From assembly GCA_030704615.1 (NCBI GenBank), contig CM060731.1, forward strand, positions 36,334,001-36,394,000: 60,000 bases of DNA. The letters run 5' to 3'. The notes beneath the pieces are model-generated. The model made no database searches, was not told where the DNA came from, and saw only the letters and a list, made by a program, of their open reading frames with translations. The first letter of the stretch is position 1, and every line of letters starts with the position of its first letter. The stretch is from Takakia lepidozioides (Eukaryota > Streptophyta > Takakiopsida > Takakiales > Takakiaceae). Below are positions 12,405 through 23,200 of the stretch, piece by piece. The position numbers were made by a program, and so were the translations under genes.

Positions 12405-12998
12405 GTGCGTGGAACAGTGTCGATTGCAGACGTTGGAGGGATAGAGATTGATCAACGGTATTTAAGAATGCCGAGGCAAGGCCGGGACAGACGAATTTGG
12501 TGCCGATGTATGCAGTGCAGACAAACTGCACAGGGAGAAAGACTAGTTAGCCACAACACAGCTGCTGCTCATGCATGGAGGGATGACATTTTTGACTTAG
12601 ATGAACGAATCGATCGCCCCAGCTCACAAGATGTAGAGGCACAAGAGTTGTCTTCTCAAGGGACAACATTAGGTGATGATGAAGAATTGGTAGACAATGT
12701 TCAAGTTGTGGAGGAGGCTCAAATTGAGCATTTGGAGGACAATGTTGGTACCCCGATGACATTGGCTTCTGCCTTGTTGACCCGGCTCATAGCAGTGCAA
12801 GGGGTATGGGACAGCAGTGGCATGTCCATCGAACTACAGGGCTTTATGCTCAAAGAGTTGTTTGGGGGGCTCAACATCAGGCGTGAGACTCCACTTGGGG
12901 AGCAGACTTTGGGGAAGTTGCTTAAACAAATGCCTGCAGATTGGAACAGAGACTTGGATGGGATCCAAGCACCCTCATCGTGGGACAAGTTGTTGTAA
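12405..12998 (+). pseudogene. N-terminal part of a TNP2-type (CACTA) transposase
   Basis: The 197-residue frame begins with a Cys/His cluster, RIWCRCMQCRQTAQG followed by VSHNTAAAHAW. In family knowledge this zinc-binding arrangement (CxCxxC, then SxxTAxxH) stands at the start of TNP2-like transposases. An acidic linker follows (DVEAQELSSQ, DDEELVDNVQVVEE), then a helical segment with the signature LLTRLIAVQGVWDSSG and ending KQMPADWNRDLDG. This corresponds to the region just before the Cys-rich and DDE parts of such proteins. The frame stops at 12998, where the remaining transposase begins on the opposite strand. It is therefore only the front third of the protein. Confidence 0.5.
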
Positions 12999-15691
12999 GC
13001 TCGTCCCTGAGGTGCCTGATTTATTGCCATGAACTTGTGCAGGATGCAATCTATTGGTCGAATGCAAGAGGAGTCAAATGGAAACATCCTGGCTTTAAGA
13101 ATGACGTTCATCCCAGTCACTTCATCAACAAGGTCGACAAGTGCACGGTTGGGTCCTTGCACAGCCTGCAAATGCAAGTAATAGTCAGCAGCAAAGTAGA
13201 CTGAAACCTCACTCCTAAAGTCATGACTGAGAATCGTTCTGATTTTCGCTTTGAAGGGTGTTCCATGAACATCATCTGGCTTAACAACTACATCACTGCC
13301 CACTTTGTACAAGACACCCCGGAGCATGATGGAGTTGAATTTGCGGATTGCGGATGTCCATTCCTCTTCCCTCCAAGAATCTCCTTGTTGCTCCGTGATA
13401 TGCATGCGCAAATACTCATCAATTTCAGGGGACGCAATTTCACCCGCAACAGCATTTTTCCCTATTAGAATCCCCTTGAGATGCACCATTGTAGCACAAG
13501 CGCTATGAGTCGTGTTCCTTAGTAGTTTTGTGACTTCCTTTGCCCTTTCGATGGAAGGTACCCTCATGGCACACCTGTTGTGCCACGGAGGACGCCGAAA
13601 CCGGCCTTCAATCTCCCAATCAACTCCTGTTCATCAAAGGAAAAACTATGTGAGAAAAATTTCGGACAAGATGCGGAAACCAAGTGAAGTTGGGCAGTCA
13701 ACAAGCTCTAGACACCCTCAATTTGGGTACAAAAACAATTAACATGTGCAATTACCTGTGGGACAAACAAGATGTTTGTGTATTAGTAAAATGGCTCGCT
13801 GGTCCATCTGGGAGCCATCCTTCTCCTCGCCAACCCGATCCATCACACTGCTGAAAAGCCTCCGTGAATAGTACTGAATGAAGGTGGTCTCCATGAACTT
13901 TTGGTTCGTCTTTATTCTTCCATAGCGCGAGACTTCGCGCTCAAAAGCAAAGCACCAGTACACATCATTGGGCCCAAACCTAAGAACATCTTCTAGAATA
14001 TGTGCAGCACCTGCAACATGTTCTAAAGGAGCACCATTGGGTCCATCCAGCTCCTCCGAGTGCACTCGCCATGCTTGGAGGAGGACACGTACAGCATCAA
14101 GGTCCTCTACCATCCATCCCTTTCTCCTTGTCCAATTAAAAAAATAATGAGAAATATCCACAAGAATGAACCCAATTGTCCACCTGCTCTGAGATATTCG
14201 TCCGTGCAGCAAATTAAGGACGTGCGGCAACATCCATTGAACGAAATGCTGATTTTCTTCAGCCATGTATGCAGAATGCCTCTCTACAGGATTAGTCGGC
14301 CACCTGCCTTGCTTGAGTTCGTACGGTCGTGTGCTGGTGACGCATTTGCATATACGTGTGATCTCTACTAATAGCGCAGAGGCATCTTGGAGGCCAACCA
14401 CTTCAGAGAATAGCTTGGAGATGAAGTGTTTGAAGAGGTTCAAACCTGCAATATGCATCATATCGTAAACTAGATCTTGAGAGATGTCAAACGCATAGAG
14501 GTGGTACAACCGCCAAAGAGGTGACTCTCCTGAAACACCACTCTCACGTCCAAGCTGTTCTCGAACAACATTTGTGGATGCACGTTTCCACTTTCAAACA
14601 CCCTCAAACAATTCCTGAACAGATCGTCGTCGAGGGACATCATGAACTTGCAGACGGTTATGATCATACACGTACTGACCACCCACCAAAGTAGAATGCA
14701 TTATGCACCTCCTGCAGCCCCCTTTACCAGATGCCTTCAACATTCCAATCTTGCATTGGGCAGGATGGTCTCCCATGAACAACATCAACATGGCCCTTAT
14801 AACTACGGGCCCTTCCTCCGTTGACAGATGTCTGCTAATCAAGCGTGGAGGATATCGGAAATGGGTTTGAAATCCATCTACAAACATCTGCTCCAATTCC
14901 TCCATGAAAGGTTGTAAAAAGGAGGCCCTTGAATCCTTCACCCTGTCCAAAATAGCCTCTTGACATGTGTTGAAGGGAATGAACAACACGGGCAACAAAC
15001 TAATGGAACTTCCCTTGCCTGCGTTCAAGATATTTACTTCTAGTACCCAACAATTTCTTGAATTGCGTCTTGTTGTCAAAAAGCCATCCCAATGGGCTCC
15101 CAAAGCGATGTACCTTGGGTCACCCTTGCACATTTTCTTTGGTGCTACAATGCTGCCTTGACACCGCCAACATTCAAAGTCATACACCGCTCTTACATCG
15201 TCCCAACCACGCCTCAAGTATTCAGACCTGCTTGGAAATGCATTGTACACCATTCTACAAGCTGGATTAGGGCACTGTGTCGGTAACTCCCACTCCTGCT
15301 CTGGGTTCCAAAATTTTTGATAAACCCTCATTTTTTCACCATCCCAGAACTCTTCCAACCGAGCAGGGGCGTCTGTCGCATCCCTGCCCATCCAACGATC
15401 ACGATTCCTCCAGAGGGTCAAGATCTCTCTGCAATATGTTTTCGAGTGCATGATAAGGTCCAGTTGCTCCGCAATTGGGAGGTAATCAAAGGCAACCATG
15501 TCCTTCCTCAAAGTCCCACAATCTGCACATCGCTCGGCACACTCCAAACAATCGCGTTTGTTCTTTGGTGGATTGCACCCACAACTTTGTATATTGCATA
15601 TGAGTTGCAAGATAACGAACGTCGCACACGTTTGCTTACACAATGCCGAACTTTTCTTGAGGGTGGACTTTGAGGTACACAAACAAACCAA
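12980..15691 (-). pseudogene. TNP2-type transposase core (Transposase_21-like plus DUF4218-like)
   Basis: One reading frame runs from 15691 to about 13000 with a single TGA at 14596-14594 and one intron. The first part has paired Cys motifs (CGCNPPKNKRDC, CAERCADCG, QCPNPACRMVY, FECWRCQG). It continues into the core: HWDGF, LLPVLFIPFNTCQ, LQPFMEELEQMFVDG, then FMGDHPAQCKIGMLKASGKG followed by CRRCIM. This order matches Transposase_21 of CACTA elements, which cut and paste DNA with an RNase H-like fold. The second part (RPYELKQGRWP, HSEELDGPNGAPLEHVAG, NDVYWCFAFEREVSRYGRIK) corresponds to the DUF4218 region. The last exon has WHNRC and a beta-rich tail shared with the 34 kb fragment. Below about 13000 the frame is merely the antisense of the plus-strand partner. 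Terminal CACTA repeats were not found. Confidence 0.65.
13628..13755 (-). other. Intron in the TNP2-type transposase
   Basis: 128 bp with donor CACAG then GTAATT and acceptor TGATGAACAG. Removing it joins two parts of the same frame, replacing three in-frame stops, and restores a continuous domain through GVDWEIEGRFRRPPWHNRC. Confidence 0.6.
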
Positions 15692-16524
15692 TCATTCCGA
15701 TGTTTGTACTCGTTTCATGAGATTCTATCCAAAGATCATTTGGACGGGCAACCAATCATTGACAGTTCGTGGGAATGGTAGCTTCCATCTTGAACGGAAG
15801 GGCAATGTGTTTTCCATATTTCATGTTGCCCTGTGTGTCTTCATATTTGGTGTCTTCATACCTTTCTGTGGTGATGTAGAGGATTTATATTTTCTCTTGT
15901 GGTTGGGATTGCATGATAGGCACAAAAAGACAGCTTTGAATGTAGTGTGCTTGGATGTGCAGTCCTTTGGGTGGGCTCTTTCCAACAAGCAATGGCATGC
16001 ATGTGTCAACAACATTCCACATCTATTTCAAGGTGAGTAGCTTCAAAGGTTCTAGCTCTCCCTTTGTGTCACAATGTGCTCTGCCTCAGCACATCCCATA
16101 TCACAGTCGCATATCTGTGTGAGAGTGGGAGCTAGAGGAGCATTGCATGAATCCCTTGTGTACAACCTTGATGTCTATACAAGCCCTTACATGAACTCTT
16201 AGTTCCCTGTTACAGGATGTCATCCTTTGAAAAGAACAGCTCAAAGACTACGGGGAGTTGTGGCTGGACGTTGTGTGCACATTCAGTTTGTGAATTTCTT
16301 TGATCATAACAACCACAACTTTTTGAGAGGGGCCAGAACTGGGTGTGTCAAACAGTAGCAGCAGAGGATCTGGGGAAAGAAGAGGTGGATGCCGAGATTG
16401 TGGCTGCTGTAAGTTCTCTCATTTTGTCCACATCGTTGGCATTTACTGTGACTTGGATGAAGTGAGTGAGGTTAGTCCTGCAAACCTCAGTGGGAAAACA
16501 TGATGACTGTGACTTTACATACAG
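15692..16524. other. No firm gene; possible upstream exon of the next gene
   Basis: A long plus-strand frame (15498-16040) is mostly antisense to the transposase and then runs into unsupported sequence. A short candidate exon near 16360-16409 ends in GTGGCTGCT before GTAAGT. The only frame that joins to the following exon is unusual (Cys/Gly-rich), so I do not assert it. Confidence 0.25.
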
Positions 16525-17438
16525 GCATGTGTGGAAAAACAGTGAATGATACTAATGAAAGCTCCCACATCACTGGTGACAGCAGCAGTGGGAGTAGCAG
16601 TGGCGCTTGGCCTGTACTGGATGAAAGAAATGTGGAAGAGACAGTTCGGAATCAACATCCTTCTCTCCCCAGTGTCGTGGTGAAGGAATCTAGTTCTGGT
16701 ATTGGAGCTCCCGCTGTGGTTGTTACGTGCCCCAAGCTTTACAAGCGTGTTAAACCCAAATTTTTTGGTAAGCTAGAAGGATAGGCATCCCCCTTCTCAT
16801 TAGTGCATGTACAGGACCATTGTTTATAACTCTTCGTCTGCCATGGGTTGAGAATGTTGGGATGCTGTCGATGGGTGCTTCATCTCCATGTGAACGAGAG
16901 AATGTACCCATAAGCTGTTGTTTGTGTGAGGGAGGGAGGAGGGAGGGGGAGCAAGGGCGAGAGAGGGCGAGAGAGGGAGCGAGTTCTTGAAGAGGTGGAA
17001 AAGAGACCCAATTAATGTGTTAACAAAGGAGAGTACCATTACTTTGCCTATTCTGTTGGTGCAGGCCCTGCAAGACGAGTATTGAGGGAAAATAAGGTTG
17101 CAACCAGCCAAGGGTCAGAAGTGTTAGTGGACAACAACAAGATGAATCATGAGAGCTTCCAAGGCTCTTTGGCCTGCAACATAAATGAAGATGGTAATGG
17201 TAACGGTGATTTTTCAGTTGATCTTAGGAAGCGAAAAGCTGAGGGGGAGCCTTCCGGTGGGGATATCTCTCTGCTTTTAACAGGGGAACCTTCTCCTGAG
17301 AACTCCTCTCTACTTCGGACAGATGATGGTGTGGCAGCTGCCTATTATGCAGTAGTGGTTACTTCACAATACCAAAAACTGTTTATGCTCCTCGTCTGGG
17401 AGAGTACACACTGGTTTCTTTTCATCTTAGAACACTGA
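16525..17438 (+). CDS. Spliced gene of unknown function (two exons seen)
   Basis: Exon 16525-16767 follows an acceptor TTACATACAG and ends at a donor G before GTAAGC. Exon 17065-17438 follows GTTGGTGCAG. The phases join: one base on the left and two on the right give Gly, so the peptide continues LYKRVKPKFFG, then PARRVLRENK. The first exon is Ser/Gly-rich (GDSSSGSSSGAWPVLDERNV). The second has a basic patch (DLRKRKAEGEPSG) and is otherwise low in order. The conserved-looking part is the basic stretch around the splice junction. I do not recognise the family. The end of the second exon is uncertain: the frame runs to TGA at 17436-17438, but an earlier donor is possible. Confidence 0.45.
16927..16983. 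repeat. Purine-rich low-complexity tract
   Basis: A run of GGGAGGGAGG and GAGAGGGCGAGAGAGG units lies in the intron between the two exons of the gene at 16.5-17.4 kb. Confidence 0.7.
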
Positions 17439-17719
17439 AATCCTACATTGTATCCAAAGATGCAGCCATGAGAATTGTGCATGTAATTAGTTCAGGGTTT
17501 CTAGCATTTCCAGCGAAGAACAAGTTTCCTCCGTCAGGTTTTCACGTGGAAATATCAATCAAATTTCCTCATTTCCAGTTTTCAAGTGGAAATGTAGAAC
17601 AATTTTCAAGTTTGCTCATGTGGTATTACCAAATTCCTGCCACAAGTTTATTCTCTAGCAGGGAAATTCGAAATAAGTGCCTCCTACGTATTAAGGGAAA
17701 TGGTCATAACCTCCTTGTG

Positions 17720-19876
17720 CTCAGTGACTCTATTGTGCCAGAACACAATCAAGGAGAGATCAGTTTGAGGAACATTTTCAGTTGTCAAAGTACATATACA
17801 TGTTAATGTCCTCTAGATAGTGTGGGTCTAGCTCGTTTGGGGAAGTTACCTGGATTGACAAATAGAGGCTTAAATCGTTGAGAAGCCATAATGGGCTTGA
17901 TAATGAGCAGTCTTAGTGGGTATCATTCTGAAAGACTAATCCTGCCCTTAAATATGATGTAAATCCTGCCAGTGGCAGCTCACATGCAACTTAAAAATAT
18001 ATGATTCAAGAATTAAATTTGAGAGTGTGTTAATTGGAATCCAGTCAAGATTTTATATGCTGATGCAGAGATGCAGGGTCCTGGAAGGCAGTGATCTTAA
18101 AGGTAGTATGGTCTGGTGGATGTGTAACATGGTCTGGCCCTCTCAAGCACACTTGCTGCAAATTTACCCTCTATTTTTTATCTCCGCTAAGAGGAAATTC
18201 ATGTTTCCCCTTGCTTTCTATTCCACATTTCTTTTGTTTGCACTGATCACAAAAATCTTTGCATGTTATTTTTTGCAGTGTATGGAGGTTGAAGTTGCCC
18301 ATAAGAAAGGGAGCTATCTTACAGAGTTGGAGATGATTCGTAAGCAATTGAAAACAGCGAAATGGTGTTGTAGGCAAATGGACTTCGAGTGGGCGGAACA
18401 AATAACAAACAGGAGCGACAGAGCCAACAAGTTAAACCTAATTCTTGTTTTCATGAGTACATATCCACTAAGTTCTATACCTGAATCTCTCAACCAACTT
18501 AAAGAAATGAGCTGGAAAATGAAACCCTAAATCAGAACCCTAAAATATTCCTGCGAGAGGGAGAGTCAGGCAGGTATGTAAGTAGTCATCTTCCCTCACA
18601 GCCGTTGATACTCTGTTATCTCTTTACAAATTCCAGAGTTTCCTATATGACGAGGAGGAAATGCTTGATTTCTGGAAATCTACTCTAAATTTTCACATTG
18701 AGGAGGAGATGATACTTGCAATAAGCTGGTGACGACTTACAACGAATTAGAAGATTGCATTCCAGTCGATGTGGTCATTCTGTAGAATTTTTTTTTTATA
18801 AAGCTCTAGACACATGTACTGATTACATAGTTGTGCTCTAGCAGAATCATCTGTGGCCGGTTCTGCATACCTTGCAAAATATGATTCGCTGCTGGGATAT
18901 TGCCAATAAAAACAAGGCCATGCTCAACTATCTTAGAGGTGGAGACGCTTCGCAAATGAATTGTGTGTCGTCATCAACGTCTTCCTAAACTGATTATGAT
19001 CTACAAGATGCTATGAGATGAGATTGGGAGTGAATATTTTTGTAGCACTAAGGAATGGGGTCTAACAATGATGTTAATCCAATCATTTCTGTTTAGTTCT
19101 CCAGAGCTGAATTTGTAATTGCATGAAGCAGCTCCTCACCAGAAACCTACAGATTTCAGAAAGCTATAGATTTCATTCCAGTGGATGTGGCCACTTTCTC
19201 TAGACATACGTACTCACATAGTTGTGCTCTGGCAAAATCTGTGGACTGCTTGTGCAGGCATTGTAAGCTCTGATTCTCAACTTGGACACTGAAAAAATGA
19301 AGGGCCCAACTGCACCAGGATCAAATTACATATTCCAACAGGAGATGCGGCACAAAAGAACTTAGAATTGTACGTCATGGACGAAGCCATGGGGACCACA
19401 GCTGCCAAAATCTGAGATGGTTATCTGCACCGAGACCTGCATGCTCAAATACATATGTTTGTCATTCTTTCAATGAGTCAGGAAGAATGGTGGAATTTAA
19501 GCTAATTGAGGGTAAATAGCCCTCACACGCGGGCATTCCAGAGGCAGGTTTTTCATCTAATGTTGTACTGGCAAGTCATGAGGTAGACAGCCTGAAGGCT
19601 TGTGGGTTTGAATATAGTCAGGAAGAACTGTACTGGACAAAGCAAGCTTATTAACTATAGAAGGTAAATAATTAGGCAGGGACCTGAGGTGGATTTTTCT
19701 TCTCATTTTAGGGTTCCTGAGGTGGAGTTTTCTTGTCATTTTGGGGTTCCTGAAGGTAGATAGCCTGCAAGCAGGGGTCACTCTGAGGCTGATTTTTCAT
19801 TATGACTTTCAGCCGGAGTAGGCAGCGGTATAAATAAAGTTTGGGATGTTGTGGCACTGAGAGTGTGGGTAGTTTG
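17720..19876 (+). repeat. Duplicated segment, copy 1 (direct partner at 52053-55010)
   Basis: From CTCAGTGACTCTATTGTG to GAGAGTGTGGG(T/C)AGTTTGGA this segment matches the 52-55 kb region base for base over long blocks, in the same orientation. It contains a small exon-like piece after an acceptor TTTTTTGCAG at 18278, starting MEVEVAHKKGSYLTELEMIR and continuing with a Trp-containing helix (KTAKWCCRQMDFEWAEQ). This could be a coiled-coil exon, but no gene can be built around it. Copy 1 lacks the solo LTR and a ~170-bp insertion found in copy 2, so it is closer to the ancestral form. Confidence 0.75.
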
Positions 19877-20284
19877 GATTCCCTGCAAGAGTATGTATTT
19901 TTCCATGTGACTTTTGTAATGCAAGAGTATATCTTTTACCGATGTACATTTCCCATGCAATTTTCCTTGCAAGATAATGGTTTTCCCGTGCAATTTTCCC
20001 CATGACACTATGTGCTTCATTCCCTGTGATATTTTTGAATGGTCCTTTTTATCATTCCATGGTCCAAAAAGATTCACAGGATTAATGTGTACAGCTTCTC
20101 CTCCTTCTGTATGTGGTAACTCTGGCACACAGTTCAGCTAGCTACCATGAATATTCTTCACAGATGTGAATTTGGGGCATGCCAGTTTCCTGACCTGCTT
20201 TCGGTAAAATCCCTATATCCAACAAATGCTCCTATAGAAATGTTCAAGCCTAATAGACAAGATTCACACAGGTACAAGCCATAC

Positions 20285-23200
20285 CTATCCGCAGCCCCGG
20301 TCCCGGACGTTGTCTACATCCAACTGGTCAATACGTCCGTCTATGGGGGGTGGAAGGTTCACCAAAACTACTTGGTCCTTCAAGGCCCACTTCACCACCT
20401 CATCGAGATACTTGGTCATTTGGTGGAACAATGAGCATTTTACTCCTTTCTTCTTTAGAATTCTCAATCCATGTGCCAAGGCAAAGGTTATAATGCCCGG
20501 CAGAACATCATGAAGATTCTTTAAATCCATGACATGCATGGCTATCACTTTTTTCGCCTGAAAGGAAAGCTCCTTGAAAACCTGTCACAACCACCCCCCA
20601 ATCACCGAGTTCAGGATTCTAAGATCCAACATTAAAACAAGATACTGAAACATTGAAACAGAAGATACAAAGTGCAACAACACCAGTTTACTTGCTGATT
20701 GTGACTGAGTACCGTTTCTTTCACAATCCTTTCTCCATGAATTTCATGAAAACCATCAAACCGCTTTCTCTTGGGAACCCTGGAACTTTTTCGTGTGTTG
20801 GACTTCGGAATGCTGGAATTTTGTACCTCTATCAAATCATTTTTAGTACCTCATATACGAATTCATATTAAAAGATGTCCTGGAAAAAATAACCAGGACA
20901 GGAGGCCATAAGGCTTACATCTATGGATAGATTGGGTATAACCCTGAACAGCCATCCAGGCAAAGCTTGAAACTAACCATGCTAGAACCCTGAGAGATCA
21001 GTAAGCCATGTCTAGAGGTCTAAAAAAGTATGAAGCAGCATCTAATGCTGCAATAACTAAGTACTGCTAGCGAGTTGCTTGAGAACAAAAATGCTACAAC
21101 CTGCCTTTGAGAGGAAGAGCAAGCTTGGCTCAGGAGAACCAAGCTGCTGAAACAAGACAGAAGCTACGATGTATCTAAACAAGAGAAAGACTATTATTAA
21201 AAAACTTATACTAGTACGGATTAAGAACTTATAATATAAAAAATCAAAAGACTTTTACAAACTTACCAAGGCTGGCATTGTTGGTTCAATGCTGAAATCT
21301 TCAATTCCAGCAGCAGGAGTAACACCCTTCTCACACACACTAGACTTCAGAGTGCTGGAATTCTGCACATGTATCAATATACTTCAGTACATCTCATAAT
21401 ACTACAGTTATTAAGAACCTCTAAAAAACCACAAAAAAAAAACCTCTAAAGAACTTATCATGTCTGAAGTGCTACAATCTTCATTTCCGGAAGTGCCTAA
21501 GCAAGTCTTGTCCTCCTTCATAGACCCTACTTTCACCACCACTTTCTAAAAAGGTATGAAGCAGCAGCAAGTGCTGCAATAACTAAGTACTGCTACAGAG
21601 TTGTTTGAGAACAAAAATGCTACAGCCTGCCTTTGAGAGGAAGAGCAGGCCTAGCTCAGGAGAACCAAGCTGCTGAAACAAGACAAAAACTACGATGTAT
21701 CTAAACAAGAGAAAGACTATTATTAAAAAACTTATACTAGTACGGATTAAGAACTTATAATATAAAAATCAAAAGTCTTTTACAAACTTACCAGGGCTGA
21801 CATTGTTGGGTCAATGCTGAAATCTTCAATTCCAACAGCAGGATTAACACCCTTCTCACATACACTAGACTTCAGAGTGCTGGAATTCTGCACAGGTATC
21901 AATATACCTCAATACATCTCATAATACTACAGATTATTAAGAACCTATAAAAAAACCACAAAAAAAAAACCTCTAAAGAACTTACCATGTCTGAAGTGCT
22001 ACAATCTTCATTTCCAGAAGTGCCTGAGCAAGTCTTGTCCTCCTTCGTAGACCCTACTTTCACCACCACTTTCTAAAAAGGTATGAAGCAGCAGTTAATG
22101 CTGCAATAACTAAGCACTACTAGAGAGTTGCTTGAGAACAAAAAGCAGGCCTAGTTCAAGAGAACCAAGCTGCTGAAACAAGACAGAATGTCGCGGCCCT
22201 TTGCCTTGAGGGCAGGGGGTCGGGACACATGAGGGGCTGCCCCTGTGGTGGGGGCATCGGCAGCGATAGGTATGGGGGGCTGAAGCACCCTTGAGTGCCC
22301 AAGGCACTGAAGGAGGCGGAGGCGCTCACTAGGTGGAGCCCCGCACACCGGGTTGCGGTGGGGGTGGCTCCACAAGGGGTGGTGGTAGCTTAGCGGGACT
22401 TAGTGGGGGTGGCATAGGACTCACCATGGGCGCGGAGACCTCGCGGTGGGAGTCGTGGGGAGTCTTGGGACTCGGCACGGTCCATAGGGGCCGTGGTGAG
22501 TGGGCCAAGACTCACCGCGACTCATCACCGGGAGTCGAGGGTTTTCGTGGTGGTTCGCCATAAAATGGCATGGCTGGTTATGAAACCCCCGCAGACAGCT
22601 ACAGAAGTATATATAGGGAGTAGTAACCCCGAGAACGGTGCAAGCCCGTTGGTGACCAAAAACTAGTGAGTAAGCGAGCGAGCCGGAAAGCGACCAAAGA
22701 GTGGGGAGCTGTTCCGGACTGCCATCTATCAAAGGGAATTCCACTAGTCCCAAATAGGTGGAGGGTTTAGTGGGAAGCGAAGGGGGGACCGTTATGTCCC
22801 GGTGAGCAGCCGAAGCTCCAAGTTGGCCCGGCGGCCAGGTTGGGAGTCAGGCGCGCGCATCAAAGCGAGTAACTATGACGAGAAGGGGAGCTTACCGAAG
22901 GGAGGTGCGCGACACTTGGTATCAGAGCTTAGAGTTCAGTACGCGATCGTCCTTGGGATTGGCCTCATAATGGGGTCGGGCAAGCCGAAGCAAAAGCGGA
23001 ACGGCCCAAAAGATGATGATCCTGGTGAGCCCGATGGGGGCGACGTGTCACCGAGGCGGCCGTTTGAGGAAGCGATGAATGTTTCCGAAAACGAGGCCGC
23101 TCAAGAGCGGGAGGAATCCGAGGAGTCGGAGCCCGAGGAATCCTTGAGAGCTCCGACAAACCAAGAGATGCCTCCCATGCCGGCAGCCTTTTGGGAAGGG

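Noticed and set aside
12719-12980. Tail of the minus-strand transposase frame below about 13000
   Set aside because: It overlaps the plus-strand zinc-module frame in antisense and loses similarity to the 34 kb homologue, so it is a shadow.
15498-16040. 180-codon plus-strand frame
   Set aside because: The first part is antisense to the TNP2 frame and the rest has no homology or splice support.
22333-22753. Open frames inside the Ty3 LTRs, repeated at 28568-28988
   Set aside because: GC-rich LTR sequence read in chance frames; both copies exist only because the LTR is duplicated.
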